DNA from: NCEH01 sp043195195 | GTDB taxonomy: Bacteria > Pseudomonadota > Alphaproteobacteria > Rhizobiales > Xanthobacteraceae | DNA: 64,000 nucleotides | Reading direction: 5' to 3' | NCBI RefSeq assembly: GCF_043195195.1 | Contig: NZ_JBAFWT010000018.1 | Span: forward strand, 37,684 to 101,683 | Part shown: positions 55,492 through 64,000 of the stretch, in pieces | Position numbering within the stretch: position 1 is the first letter of the stretch | Layout: the number at the start of each line of letters is the position of its first letter | Program-made: the position numbers and the translations under genes | Notes under the pieces: model-generated | Databases searched by the model: none | The model's input: only the letters and a program-made list of their open reading frames with translations | Told to the model about the DNA's origin: nothing

Positions 55492-57102
55492 TCATCGGTT
55501 CATGGCGCGCTCACGCGTCCATGTGGCGAGGCCCTCGGTGTCGAGATAGTCAATCCTGAGCGCGACGGCCTTGCCGGCCTTCACCACGAAGCGCACGGAC
55601 GACAGCGAGCCATACGGCGCATTCTCGCTGCGCGGGGCGACCGCAAACGTGTCTCCGTCCCAATGGGTCAGCGGCATGGACAGCTTGCCGGGGCCGAGCG
55701 CCAGCACCAGGCCGCTCGCGCCCTGCGTAATCCGCGCCGGGCCGAAATAGGCATTGTCATAAGTGCCCACATAATCGGCCGCCGGGTGGGCCTTGGCCGG
55801 ATTGGCCGGCGCCGTCTTGCCCGCGAGATCCCCGGCCGGGTCATAATAGGCCAACAGCCGCGGATGGAAGAGCGCATACCAGTCGCGGGTGGGCGCGCCA
55901 TACTGGACGATGTCCATGAAGTGGCTGGCGATCGCCTCCGCCGCCCCCACGGGGCCGCCGTTGGTCAACACCACGATGGCGATGTCGGCGGACGGCAGGA
56001 AGCGGACATGCGTACCCGCACCAGTCCCGAAGGCGCCGGAATGGGACATGTTCGGCCGCCCGTTGGCGTCCACCGAAACGTTGAAGCCGAAACCGTAGAA
56101 GCTGGATCGCGCGCCGATGGTGGGGGCAGGCGCACTAAAGGCCTGCGCCCGCAAGGCCGGCAGCAGGGCTGCGGGCGCGATCAGGTCCCGCCCATTGTAG
56201 CGGCCGTTGGCGAGCACCAGCTTCATCCATTCGGCCATGTCGGTCACGTTGGAAGACACGCCGCCGGCCGGCGACTGCGCGTCGGGATCTCGCTGGTAGA
56301 GTGGCACGAAACGTCCGGCTTCCAGTGCGTGCAGCACCGCCCGGTTCTCGCGCTGGAGCAGGTCCTGATACCGCGAGCTCGTGGACGTCATGCCCAGCGG
56401 TCCGTAGAGCGCCTTCTGGGATAAGTCCTCCCACGACTGGCCCGAGGCCCGCGCCACCGCCTCGGCGCCGGTGGTGAGACCGAAGTTGGAATAGGCATAG
56501 GAGATACGGAACGGTGCCAGCGGCAGCAGGCGCAACCGCTCCAGGATCGCGGTGCGGTCGAAGCCGATGTCCTCGAGCGTGTCACCGGCAGCGTACGGCA
56601 GGCCGGAGCGATGCGCAAAGACGTCACCCACCGTTACATTGGCGCTGACATAGGCGTCCTTGAGCGCGAAGCCTGGCATGAGCTGTGCCACCTTGTCGTC
56701 CCATTTCACCACACCTGCCGTCACCTGCGTGGCGACGACGGTGGCGGCGATCGGCTTGGACAGGGAGGCCAGTTGGAAGACGGTGTCCGTGTCGATCAAG
56801 GCCGGCTTGCCAAGTTCACGAACGCCGAAGCCGCGCGCGAACACCGTCTTGCCGCCGTGCACCACGGCAACGGCCGCCCCCGGGACGCCGCTACGCTTCA
56901 GGACGCTTTCAATCGCCGCCGGCAGATCCTCCAGCGCCCGCTCCGTCCCGCCCGGGGCGAGCGGGATGACGTCTTCCGGCGGGAACGCCCCAAGCGTCAG
57001 GGGAACGGTCTGCGCCTGCAGCGGCAGCACCGCGGCGCTCAACAAAAGGGCGGCGGCGAGCCTCAGGGCCCCCCGGCCGACGAACGAGGTGAACATGGCC
57101 AT
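55492..57102 (-). CDS. Secreted serine hydrolase, class C beta-lactamase / PBP-like family
   Basis: This 536-residue protein has a signal peptide (ALRLAAALLLSAAVLPLQAQ, to about residue 31). It then has a beta-lactamase/transpeptidase-like fold: GVPGAAVAVVHGGKTVFARGFG, the SxxK nucleophile in QLASLSKPIAA, the YxN motif in SYAYSNFGLTTGA and HSGAFGTGAGTHVRFLP in the KTG position. The last 100 residues (YVGTYDNAYFGPARI) form a lipocalin-like DUF3471-type domain. These proteins are usually D-amino-acid peptidases or esterases in the periplasm, not true resistance lactamases. ATG at 57102 has GGAGA upstream; ATG at 57096 is an alternative. Confidence 0.9.
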   Translation of the reverse strand: MAMFTSFVGRGALRLAAALLLSAAVLPLQAQTVPLTLGAFPPEDVIPLAPGGTERALEDLPAAIESVLKRSGVPGAAVAVVHGGKTVFARGFGVRELGKPALIDTDTVFQLASLSKPIAATVVATQVTAGVVKWDDKVAQLMPGFALKDAYVSANVTVGDVFAHRSGLPYAAGDTLEDIGFDRTAILERLRLLPLAPFRISYAYSNFGLTTGAEAVARASGQSWEDLSQKALYGPLGMTSTSSRYQDLLQRENRAVLHALEAGRFVPLYQRDPDAQSPAGGVSSNVTDMAEWMKLVLANGRYNGRDLIAPAALLPALRAQAFSAPAPTIGARSSFYGFGFNVSVDANGRPNMSHSGAFGTGAGTHVRFLPSADIAIVVLTNGGPVGAAEAIASHFMDIVQYGAPTRDWYALFHPRLLAYYDPAGDLAGKTAPANPAKAHPAADYVGTYDNAYFGPARITQGASGLVLALGPGKLSMPLTHWDGDTFAVAPRSENAPYGSLSSVRFVVKAGKAVALRIDYLDTEGLATWTRERAMNR

Positions 57103-57288
57103 GACATCGGTCTCCGGGAATGTGATCGCCTGCACACGTGGCGGTCACGTCAGGGGGTGGGGCGGGCGGTCAGGCCAGAAAACAATCGAGGTACGGTCAC
57201 CACCGGTCAAGATTGCGGCGGGCTTTTATCCGGCGCATGCAGGTCTGGCGCCGCGCTGTGACGAGAGGCGGGCGGTGTGGGGCGGGTG

Positions 57289-57437
57289 CCCCCTCACCCC
57301 GGCCCTCTCCCCGGTGGGGAGAGGGGGAGCGCTCTCGCCGCCGTGAGGGCGGTCCCTCTCTCAGGTTCCATTTCCCGCCCCCGCCGGTCCCCCCTCTCCC
57401 CGCCGGGGAGAGGTCGCCCGCTTGCGGGGGGTGAGGG
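57289..57437. repeat. Second cluster of GC-rich palindromic repeats
   Basis: Two units with CCCTCACCCC and CCCTCTCCCC arms and GGGGAGAGGG returns lie at 57289-57330 and 57389-57437, the same type as at 5788-6118. They occupy the upstream region of the hydrolase gene, between it and the end of the winged-helix regulator. The remaining DNA of 57103-57782 holds one copy of the 28-bp motif and no convincing gene. Confidence 0.7.
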
Positions 57438-57693
57438 GCTCGGGCGGTGCGCTTTGACGAGAGGTGCCGGGAAGATAAAGCAGGCCAGCCGCGGTTCACC
57501 GGCATCGCGTAGCGATCGCCGCTCCCTGTCCCCGCCGGCCGGCCAAAAGCTCGCGCGGAAGATGGGAATTGCGGAGCCGGGAGGCTCAGGCATCGAGGTC
57601 CCCCGATTCTGAAAAAGGTCGACGGACCACGCGGCCACGGGCCGAGCGCTCCTTGTCACGCCGGGGCGAGCCGGACGGTCAAGTCACCACTAG

Positions 57694-57721
57694 CGGGCAA
57701 TTGTTTGCGCAATATTTGAAA
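57694..57721 (-). repeat. 28-bp bipartite motif, copy A
   Basis: On the minus strand: TTTCAAATA, a 5-base spacer (TTGCG), then CAAACAATTGCCCG. It lies 61 bases past the stop of the winged-helix regulator and about 590 bases upstream of the hydrolase start, in that gene's orientation. The next bases, CTAGTGGTGACTTGACC, also resemble those after copy C. Confidence 0.85.
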
Positions 57722-57782
57722 GCCGCACAATTGCGCCCTTCCCCCGAAACGCGCACGGAAAAATGTCGCGGCGACGGCGGCC

Positions 57783-59384
57783 TCAGGTCGCCGCGATCAG
57801 GCCCGTTGCCATCAGGACAAACGGTGGAATGACATCCGCACCGTGCAGCCCGGTCATACGGCCGACGAGCCCGCGCATGATGTTGGCGCGCGCCTGCAGC
57901 GAGGTGAGATGGCGCACCGAAGTCATGTAGGTGTATTCGATCGCGTTGCGGGCCCCTTCGCGACCGGCCGCGATCAGCACATCGGTGACGGCCTTCGGCA
58001 GGTGTTGGCTGGCTGGCGTGACCAGCGCGGCGACCATCACACTGAGATCCGGCGGCGAATGCGGGCTGTCATAGGCGAACGCCGCCGCCTTGAGCGCCTC
58101 GCGGTCGCCGGCTGCCAGCAATGCGATGCACTTCAGCACACGCATGTGCAGCTCGAACTCGGATTCGGGATCGGCCATCTCGATGCCGCGATCGAAGAAT
58201 GCCACTGCAGCGGCATACTCGCCGCGCGCCTGCCGGAGTTGCCCGAGCAGCGGCAAGGCGGCGGCAAAGTCCGCCGTGCGGGCAAAAGCGCGATCGGCGA
58301 GATCCTCGGCCAGTTCCAGATGGCCGCGATCCACGAAATAGAGAAGCTTGGCGGCGGCCAGCATCAGCAGGGGATTGCTCTCGATGAGCGGCAGGCACTC
58401 CAGGGCTGTCGCCTCGATCTCGCTCTCCAGCTCGTCGCGCTCGCCACGGCTGATGCCGGTGAAGGGATTGGTGAGGACGAGGCGCGCGAACAGATGCAAG
58501 CCCCACTGCAGGGCGATGTCGGCACTGGCCGGGTTCTGCTCCCGCGCGTCGCGCAGTTGCAGGCCCTTCTCCAGCCATTTCGGATTGGAGGCCGACAACA
58601 GTGTCGTTGCCTTGCGAAAGCGGATTTCGAGCGGCTGGTCGGTGGGCGTACCCAACCCTTCCGAGGCCTCCGCCAGACTTCCCTGCAACGCCTCGATGAC
58701 GCCTTTCGAAGCGCGTTCGATCTCCGGCGGGAGCAAGGCCGCGCCGGCGCATTCAAGACGAGAAGCCCGGATGATGCGCCGTGACGACATCTCCCGAAGG
58801 GTGGCCGTGCAATCCAGGCGCGCGCCGCTGTCCTGAAGGCTGACCTGCAGGACGTATCGCGTTCCTGCGCCCTCTTCACTCCCCGCGACGATCACCGTCT
58901 GGCCCGCTCCAACCTTGCCTGCGATCGCGTCGCGCATCTGTCCGGCGATGACGTCCGCGTGCTTGGCCAGCCCCTGATCGCGTCGCGGAACGACAGCGAC
59001 AATTGCCAGAAGCTTGAGCGCCGATGCGAGACCAAGCTTCGGGGTCGCTGGCGGCAATTGGGTGGCGATCCAGACATAGCCTTCGCCATACTGCGTGGCG
59101 ATATATTTGGGGGCTCTCGCACTGTCGCCCAGCTTTGACCGCAACCGGTTGATGAGAAAATCGACGTTGCGATCCGAGGTATCGGAGTCCGCAGACGCGA
59201 CCACGTCGAGCAATTGGCTGCGCCGCATCAGGCGATGCGGGTTCCGGGACAAGGCCAGAAGGAGCGATCGCTCACTCCGGGTGAACCGTACCTGCTTGCC
59301 GTCGCGATGAGCAAACAGGCAGCTGCGATCCAATATGACATCGCCGAACACCAGGCCTTCTGGTTGCGCCATTGCGTGTTCCAT
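57783..59384 (-). CDS. Winged-helix (OmpR/CadC-type) transcriptional regulator with helical-repeat C-terminus
   Basis: This 533-residue protein has an OmpR/PhoB-type DNA-binding domain (residues about 8-110: FTRSERSLLLALSRNPHRLMRRSQLLD, VDFLINRLRSKLGD, KYIATQYGEGYVWIA). There is no receiver domain before it. A weak hydrophobic stretch (LASALKLLAIVAVV) follows, then a domain resembling the TolB-N-like module of CadC/adenylate-cyclase-type proteins (TRYVLQVSLQDSGARLDCTATL). About 280 residues of TPR-like helices complete it (GQLRQARGEYAAAVAFFDRGIEMA). It is probably a one-component regulator sensing through its C-terminus. Three copies of a 28-bp motif flank the gene. ATG at 59384 or 59372. Confidence 0.85.
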   Translation of the reverse strand: MEHAMAQPEGLVFGDVILDRSCLFAHRDGKQVRFTRSERSLLLALSRNPHRLMRRSQLLDVVASADSDTSDRNVDFLINRLRSKLGDSARAPKYIATQYGEGYVWIATQLPPATPKLGLASALKLLAIVAVVPRRDQGLAKHADVIAGQMRDAIAGKVGAGQTVIVAGSEEGAGTRYVLQVSLQDSGARLDCTATLREMSSRRIIRASRLECAGAALLPPEIERASKGVIEALQGSLAEASEGLGTPTDQPLEIRFRKATTLLSASNPKWLEKGLQLRDAREQNPASADIALQWGLHLFARLVLTNPFTGISRGERDELESEIEATALECLPLIESNPLLMLAAAKLLYFVDRGHLELAEDLADRAFARTADFAAALPLLGQLRQARGEYAAAVAFFDRGIEMADPESEFELHMRVLKCIALLAAGDREALKAAAFAYDSPHSPPDLSVMVAALVTPASQHLPKAVTDVLIAAGREGARNAIEYTYMTSVRHLTSLQARANIMRGLVGRMTGLHGADVIPPFVLMATGLIAAT

Positions 59385-59514
59385 CTGAACTCGTCCCCAC
59401 CTGCCCGGTCAACGCGGCGCTCCCCAGCAGGAGGAAGACGTGCGGGGCGCCTTCCTCACATCGCTCGACGGTCGCGTGTGACACCGCGAAGTAACCATAC
59501 GTAATTATGGCCAC

Positions 59515-59542
59515 TTTCAAATAACAGACAAACAATTGCCCG
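59515..59542 (+). repeat. 28-bp bipartite motif, copy B
   Basis: TTTCAAATA, spacer ACAGA, then CAAACAATTGCCCG on the plus strand. Both blocks are identical to copy A, which points the opposite way, so A and B form inverted repeats around the winged-helix regulator gene. Confidence 0.85.
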
Positions 59543-59807
59543 ACACATAGCCGCGATCATCCGGAAATTGCCGGCAAATAAACTGCGTCCGGTGGCCTCT
59601 TCCAGTCGTCTGCTCGGTCATTCCCAGTGCCAGCCAAAGGCTACGATGAGGCATCGGAACAACCAAACGATCTGGCCGTGCAGGAAGCCTGCTTGTCCAA
59701 TCGGCTCTCGGGCGGGAGGCCGGACGTGTCGGGCTCCGGATGGCCCCGATGGGCATATAATACCTTTACACACGTGCGCTCCCATCCGGGACACAGCAAT
59801 TGCCCGT

Positions 59808-59835
59808 TTTCAAATAATCCGCAAACAATCGCCTG
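59808..59835 (+). repeat. 28-bp bipartite motif, copy C
   Basis: TTTCAAATA, spacer ATCCG, then CAAACAATCGCCTG on the plus strand, two mismatches to A and B in the second block. It is followed by CTATCGGTGACCTCACGG, similar to the bases after copy A. Confidence 0.85.
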
Positions 59836-60391
59836 CTATCGGTGACCTCACGGAATTAGCACCGGCTTGCCAGAATAAGCGTTCAGCAACCGGAGAATTC
59901 CGGCATGGCCTGTGCCTGGCTCTGCTCTGGAGGATGCGGAGAGATCGGCGCGGCTCAAGTTGTGTCAATCCATTGCACGTCGGCTGTGCATTGCCGCTTG
60001 CGATTGTGAATGTGGATTGTCGGTTTTCAACTTGAGGCGGCCACTGTTGGCGGGAATGAGGTGGGGGATGATCATAAACTTTGGATGTGGCCGGGCTTGG
60101 CCGTGGCGGCCGCCACAAGCGGGCCGCATCACGCAAGGGCCAGGGCGAAGACGCCTCGTGCATGTCCTGCTCTGAACGCGGCGCATCCGGTGTCGCCGAC
60201 CGCTCGCGCTCGCGAGCCGGCGCTGATCGCTAGATCAGTCTGAGACGCCAGGCCGGATCGGCGGCGCTGGCCCTCATCCTCTCCGTTCATTCAACCGCGG
60301 GGCGCAGGCCGTCGCCGCGATCGCAGGCCCGCGCCCTGCCCGCTTCGGACAGAGGAAGGCTGCGCCTCGTCTTTCACAGGTTCATGGGAAT

Positions 60392-63300
60392 ATGCTGATG
60401 TCCGTTTCTGTTGCTCCCGACCATCGCCACCGCCTGCGCACGCAGGCTTGGCTCGGCCAGACGTGCCTCTCCTCCGGCCTTGTCCGCACGCTGCCCGCGC
60501 TGCTGCTGGCTCTGGGGCTCGGCGTTGCCGCGACGCCTGCGGGGGCGGCGAATTTCGATGTCGCCAACGAGGCCCAGCTTGCCGACGCCGTCGCAAAGGC
60601 GGCCAACGGCGACACGATCACCTTCAAGGCGGATATCGAGCTCAGCGCGAAGGGCAAGGCCGGCGCCATCACCACCAACATCACCATCAACGGCAACGGC
60701 CACAAGCTCCTCGGCAAGGAGGGGACGAACGCCAACGGCCTCTATGTCCAGTCCGGCACGGTGACGATTCAGAATCTCGATCTGTCCAACCTGACCACCA
60801 AGGGAACAAGTGGCGGAAACGGCGGCGGGGGCGGCGGTGGCGGGGCTGGCACGGGCGCCGGACTGTTTGTCGGCGCGGCCGCAAACGTGACCCTCAGCAA
60901 CGTGATCCTGAAGAACAACAGTGCCGTCGGCGGCAACGGCGGCGTTGGTGTCATTGATGGTAGAGACACCACCTCCCAGGGCGGTGGAGGTGGCGGCAGC
61001 GGCCCCAATGCAGGCAACGGGCAGGCCTCCACAGGCGGCAGCGTTGGGCAGGGCGGCCCCATCGGGGGCGGCGACGGGAATGGCGGCAATGGCCAGTGGG
61101 GCGCTGGCGGCGGGGGCAGTGGAAGTCGGGCAAAAGGTGGCAATGGCGGGTTCGGCGGCGGCGGCGGCGGCTCCCTGGATGCGAACATTGGCACCGGCGG
61201 ATTTCTTGGGGGTAACGGCGGCGCGGGCAGGCCTCCTACCAGCGGCTATACATGGTATAATGGTGGTGGTGGCGGCGGCGCGGGAATGGGCGGTGCCATC
61301 TTCGTTCAGAATGGCGGCACGCTCTCCGTCACCGGCACGCTGACAGTTTCGGACAATACTGTTGCGGGCGGAACGGGCGGCAGCAGCAGGGCGGGAGCCG
61401 GCGGGATCAGCGGTGCCGCTGGCGGGAATGGCGGTGCCGCCGGCGCCGGTCTGTTCCTCGCCGGAAACGGCACGCTCAATCTCTCCTCCGCTGCGGGCGA
61501 AACGCAGACCATTTCCGACGCCATCACCGATCAGACTGGTCTCGGCGGCACCGGCGCCAATGCCGGCAGCTGGGGGCTGGTGAAGGCCGGCGCGGGCACC
61601 CTCACCCTCACCGGCGCCAACAGCTATACCGGCGGCACCACGGTGAGCGGCGGCGTGCTGCGCGGCAATTCGACCAGCCTCAAGGGGGGCATCGTCAACA
61701 CTGCCAGCGTGGTGTTCGATCAGACCGCTGCCGGGACCTATGCGGGGATCATGTCCGGTAACGGCGCGCTGACGGTCACCGGGGGCAAGCTCTCCCTCAC
61801 CGGCGCCAACACCTATACGGGCCTCACGTCGGTGACCGGCAACGGAACGCTCGAAGTCACCGCCGCCAACACGATCGCAGCGGCGAGCACCGTCGCTCTC
61901 GACAACGGCGCGCTGCTGATTGGCGGCGGGGTAGCTCTCAACAACGCCATCTCGCTCACGAACCGGGGCAGCCTCGGCTCGAGCGGCGGCATTGCGACCG
62001 TGAGCGGCGTCATCAGCGGCGCCGGGGCGCTGGACATCAATACCGGCACCGTCGCTCTGGCGGCCAACAACACCTTCACCGGCGGCCTGAACGTCACCGG
62101 CGGCACGGCGCTGTTCACCGCCGATGCCAATCTCGGAGCCGCCGGTGGGGCGGTCACTCTGACCAGCGGCGGCTTGGTAGGCGCTGCGGCGAATGCTGCG
62201 GCGAATTTCGTGACAAATCGCAACCTGACCGTCTCCGGAACCGGCGGCATTACCGGCGCGCAACACGCCGTGGACTGGAGGGGCGCCATCGGTGGCACCG
62301 GGGCGCTTATCGTCAGCGGTGCAAATGTCGTCGAACTCAGCGGCACCAACACCTATTCCGGCGGAACCCTGATCCAGGGCGGTGCACTGAAGATCGACTC
62401 CGACGCACGGCTCGGAGATCTCGGTGGCACGCTGGACTTCTCCAACAACGGACGCCTCCTGGCTGCCCAGTCCTTCACGACCGGACGGGCAATCAATGTC
62501 GGGACGGGCGGAGGCGGGTTCGAACTGGGGGCGGGAACAACCCTCGGCCTAAGCGGCGCGATCACCGGCGGTGTGGTCAACCAGACCGGTCAGGGCACGC
62601 TCGTCGTAACCGGCTCGAACGCGCACCAGGGCTTCGCGAACTATGGCGGCACCCTTCAGGGCGATGCCGCCACGCTCGGGCGTGCCATCCGGTTCGACAG
62701 CGACGCCTCCAATACCAATTCCCGCAAGGTGGTCTTCGCTCAAGCCACGGACGGCACGTTCACCGGCAACATCGGGGGCACCGGAACAACTCCGGGGCTT
62801 GGTAACGTCGTCAAAACCGGCGCCGGCAAGCTGACCCTGATGGGAGAAAGCAACTTCAAGTCACAGGTTGCGGGCGCCGCGGAATTCGAGGTGCAGGCAG
62901 GGACATTGCAGGGCAACAGCAAGAGCCTCGCCGGGAACATACAGAATAATGCGGCGCTGATCTTCGATCAGTATTTCGATGGCACCTATGCCAGTGCGAT
63001 CACCGGCGCCGGCTCGGTGACCGTCAGCGGCACAGGCAAGCTCGCTCTGAGCGCAACCAGCACGATTGCGGGCGCCACCTCGGTCACGGGCGGGGGGACC
63101 CTCGTCGTTACCACCGCCAACAATTTCGGCGCGTCGTCGACGCTCGGTCTCAACGGCGGCACGCTGATGCTTGGAACCGGAGCAACCGCGTTCAACAAGG
63201 CGATCACGGTCACCGGCTTCGGCGGCATCGCTTCGACCGGCGGCACCACGCCGAACAACAGCATCGCGACCGTCAGCGGCGTCATCAGCGGCTCCGGCCA

Positions 63301-64000
63301 GTTGGACATCAACAGCAACACCGTCATTCTGGCGGCGAACAACACCTTCACCGGCGGTCTGCGCGTCATCGGCAGCAACGCACAGGCGCTCTTCACCACC
63401 GACGCCAATCTTGGAGCGGCCGGACAGGCCATCACGCTGCAGAACGGCGGCATCGTCGGCACGACGGCCGATGCCGCTCCCAATCTCACGATGACCCGGA
63501 ACCTCAACATCGTCGGCTCGGGCGGGCTCTCCGCCGCGCTTCATCCGCTGGTGTATAACGGCACCATCAGCGGCAACGGCACTTTCATCAAGTCCGGCGG
63601 CGGGATCGTGAACCTCACCGGGACCAACACCGCCACGGGCGGAACGGCGGTGCGCGCCGGCACGCTGCAGATTGCATCCGACGACAAGCTGGGTGCCGCG
63701 GGTGCGCGGCTGGAGCTCTCCGAGAACGGACACCTCTGGGTGACCCAGAGCATGACCACCGCACGCGCCGTCACCCTTGGCGGTGTTCCGGGCGGCGGTT
63801 TCCAGCTCGACAGCGGCACCACTCTCACCCTCACGGGCGCGATCAGCGGCACCATGCTCAGCCTTCTGGGCACCGGCACGCTCGTCCTCAACGGCACCAG
63901 CACCTACGCCGGCATCACCAACAGCGGCGGCACCATTCTGGGCAACACCGACACCCTGAAGGGCAACATCATATTCGACTACAACGCGAACAATACCAAT
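60392..64000 (+). CDS. Glycine-rich autotransporter adhesin with beta-strand (PATR) repeats (partial)
   Basis: The frame is open for 1203 codons from ATG 60392 to the window end. An unusually long leader (about 50 residues, hydrophobic LPALLLALGLGVAATPAGAA) is the type V secretion signal. Residues about 52-140 resemble the start of a right-handed beta-helix (NGDTITFKADIEL, ITINGNGHKLLG). A Gly/Asn-rich, low-complexity stretch follows (about 140-330). Then come several autotransporter-associated strand repeats of the type LTLTGANSYTGGTTVSGG, VVFDQTAAGTYAGIMSGNG and FTGGLNVTGG. The C-terminal barrel must lie beyond the window. It is probably a surface adhesin. ATG at 60398 is an alternative start. 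Confidence 0.9.
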   Translation, partial: MLMSVSVAPDHRHRLRTQAWLGQTCLSSGLVRTLPALLLALGLGVAATPAGAANFDVANEAQLADAVAKAANGDTITFKADIELSAKGKAGAITTNITINGNGHKLLGKEGTNANGLYVQSGTVTIQNLDLSNLTTKGTSGGNGGGGGGGGAGTGAGLFVGAAANVTLSNVILKNNSAVGGNGGVGVIDGRDTTSQGGGGGGSGPNAGNGQASTGGSVGQGGPIGGGDGNGGNGQWGAGGGGSGSRAKGGNGGFGGGGGGSLDANIGTGGFLGGNGGAGRPPTSGYTWYNGGGGGGAGMGGAIFVQNGGTLSVTGTLTVSDNTVAGGTGGSSRAGAGGISGAAGGNGGAAGAGLFLAGNGTLNLSSAAGETQTISDAITDQTGLGGTGANAGSWGLVKAGAGTLTLTGANSYTGGTTVSGGVLRGNSTSLKGGIVNTASVVFDQTAAGTYAGIMSGNGALTVTGGKLSLTGANTYTGLTSVTGNGTLEVTAANTIAAASTVALDNGALLIGGGVALNNAISLTNRGSLGSSGGIATVSGVISGAGALDINTGTVALAANNTFTGGLNVTGGTALFTADANLGAAGGAVTLTSGGLVGAAANAAANFVTNRNLTVSGTGGITGAQHAVDWRGAIGGTGALIVSGANVVELSGTNTYSGGTLIQGGALKIDSDARLGDLGGTLDFSNNGRLLAAQSFTTGRAINVGTGGGGFELGAGTTLGLSGAITGGVVNQTGQGTLVVTGSNAHQGFANYGGTLQGDAATLGRAIRFDSDASNTNSRKVVFAQATDGTFTGNIGGTGTTPGLGNVVKTGAGKLTLMGESNFKSQVAGAAEFEVQAGTLQGNSKSLAGNIQNNAALIFDQYFDGTYASAITGAGSVTVSGTGKLALSATSTIAGATSVTGGGTLVVTTANNFGASSTLGLNGGTLMLGTGATAFNKAITVTGFGGIASTGGTTPNNSIATVSGVISGSGQLDINSNTVILAANNTFTGGLRVIGSNAQALFTTDANLGAAGQAITLQNGGIVGTTADAAPNLTMTRNLNIVGSGGLSAALHPLVYNGTISGNGTFIKSGGGIVNLTGTNTATGGTAVRAGTLQIASDDKLGAAGARLELSENGHLWVTQSMTTARAVTLGGVPGGGFQLDSGTTLTLTGAISGTMLSLLGTGTLVLNGTSTYAGITNSGGTILGNTDTLKGNIIFDYNANNTN

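Larger units (their letters stand above)
59385..60391. other. Long divergent regulatory region between regulator and autotransporter
   Basis: About 1 kb with no convincing gene. It contains copies B and C of the 28-bp motif, an isolated CAATTGCCCG half-motif at 59797-59806 touching copy C, and a perfect TATAAT at 59755-59760 without a clear -35. Copy B lies 131 bases upstream of the regulator start and copy C 557 bases upstream of the autotransporter ATG. The autotransporter leader is therefore long or its promoter lies nearer and was not seen. Confidence 0.55.

Noticed and set aside
55372..56424. A 350-residue plus-strand frame opposite the beta-lactamase-family gene
   Set aside because: Opposite strand carries the SxxK and YxN motifs and a signal peptide; the plus-strand text has no recognisable domain.
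57843..58784. A 313-residue plus-strand frame opposite the winged-helix regulator
   Set aside because: Shadow of the regulator; no start signal or family resemblance.
60374..62266. A 630-residue minus-strand open frame and a 290-residue one at 62861-63733, opposite the autotransporter
   Set aside because: They are antisense to a frame with a signal sequence and clear autotransporter repeats; their Ala/Pro/Arg-rich text has no domain and results from high GC and absent stop codons.

Overview
The window is high-GC chromosomal DNA of an alphaproteobacterium of the order Hyphomicrobiales. It is most likely from the Xanthobacteraceae (Xanthobacter/Ancylobacter/Starkeya/Azorhizobium group). The evidence is a crt carotenoid operon with a zeaxanthin-type glycosyltransferase, a trpF-trpB-trpA-accD-folC block, a DivL-type tyrosine kinase homologue, a TsaE-phosphotransferase fusion followed by a MurU-like gene, AddAB instead of RecBCD, and an AccD that lacks most of its zinc ribbon. 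The family assignment is inferred from gene content, not from a marker comparison.

Layout. 1-4.0 kb: carotenoid operon (crtY 3' end, crtI, crtB, crtX), the last three translationally coupled. 4-5.8 kb: three small secreted proteins, two of them double-CVNH (cyanovirin-like) proteins in tandem. 5.8-8.4 kb: GC-rich palindromic repeats, ilvD and a CsbD stress protein. 8.5-17.2 kb, minus strand: folC, accD, an inserted Ntn-hydrolase with a very AT-rich flank, trpA, a small secreted protein coupled to trpB, trpB, trpF, an NDUFA9-like dehydrogenase and a hypothetical protein. 17.5-29 kb: rpsT, a roughly 1.1 kb gene-free stretch, dnaA, rnd, the LPS transport genes lptC-lptA-lptB, rpoN and a large symporter/sensor-kinase hybrid. 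29.3-35.3 kb: ubiE-ubiB-coaBC-dut, an Rrf2 regulator and cysK. 35.5-48.1 kb: divL, tsaE-amgK, murU, a decayed amidohydrolase locus with a riboswitch-like leader, addB-addA and trxA. 48.2-54.3 kb: truA-fmt and def (minus), rmuC, mutM and enoyl-CoA hydratase (plus). 54.4-55.5 kb: tRNA-Leu(CAG) followed by fragments of a P4-type integrase and of exonuclease I, a decayed island. 55.5-64 kb: a beta-lactamase-family hydrolase, a winged-helix regulator and the first 1203 codons of a glycine-rich autotransporter adhesin that runs off the window.

Most of the window is housekeeping DNA. The least explained parts are four. (i) A bipartite 28-bp motif occurs three times around the winged-helix regulator at 57.7-59.8 kb. 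(ii) A decayed M20 amidohydrolase unit lies between murU and addB, with a cobalamin-riboswitch-like leader and a strong hairpin. (iii) Accessory genes are inserted inside the trp-accD-folC run. (iv) Neighbourhoods I remember as usually continuous in this order are split here (mutM-ech from rpsT-dnaA, folC from trxA-addA). I found no CRISPR array, rRNA operon or complete insertion sequence.
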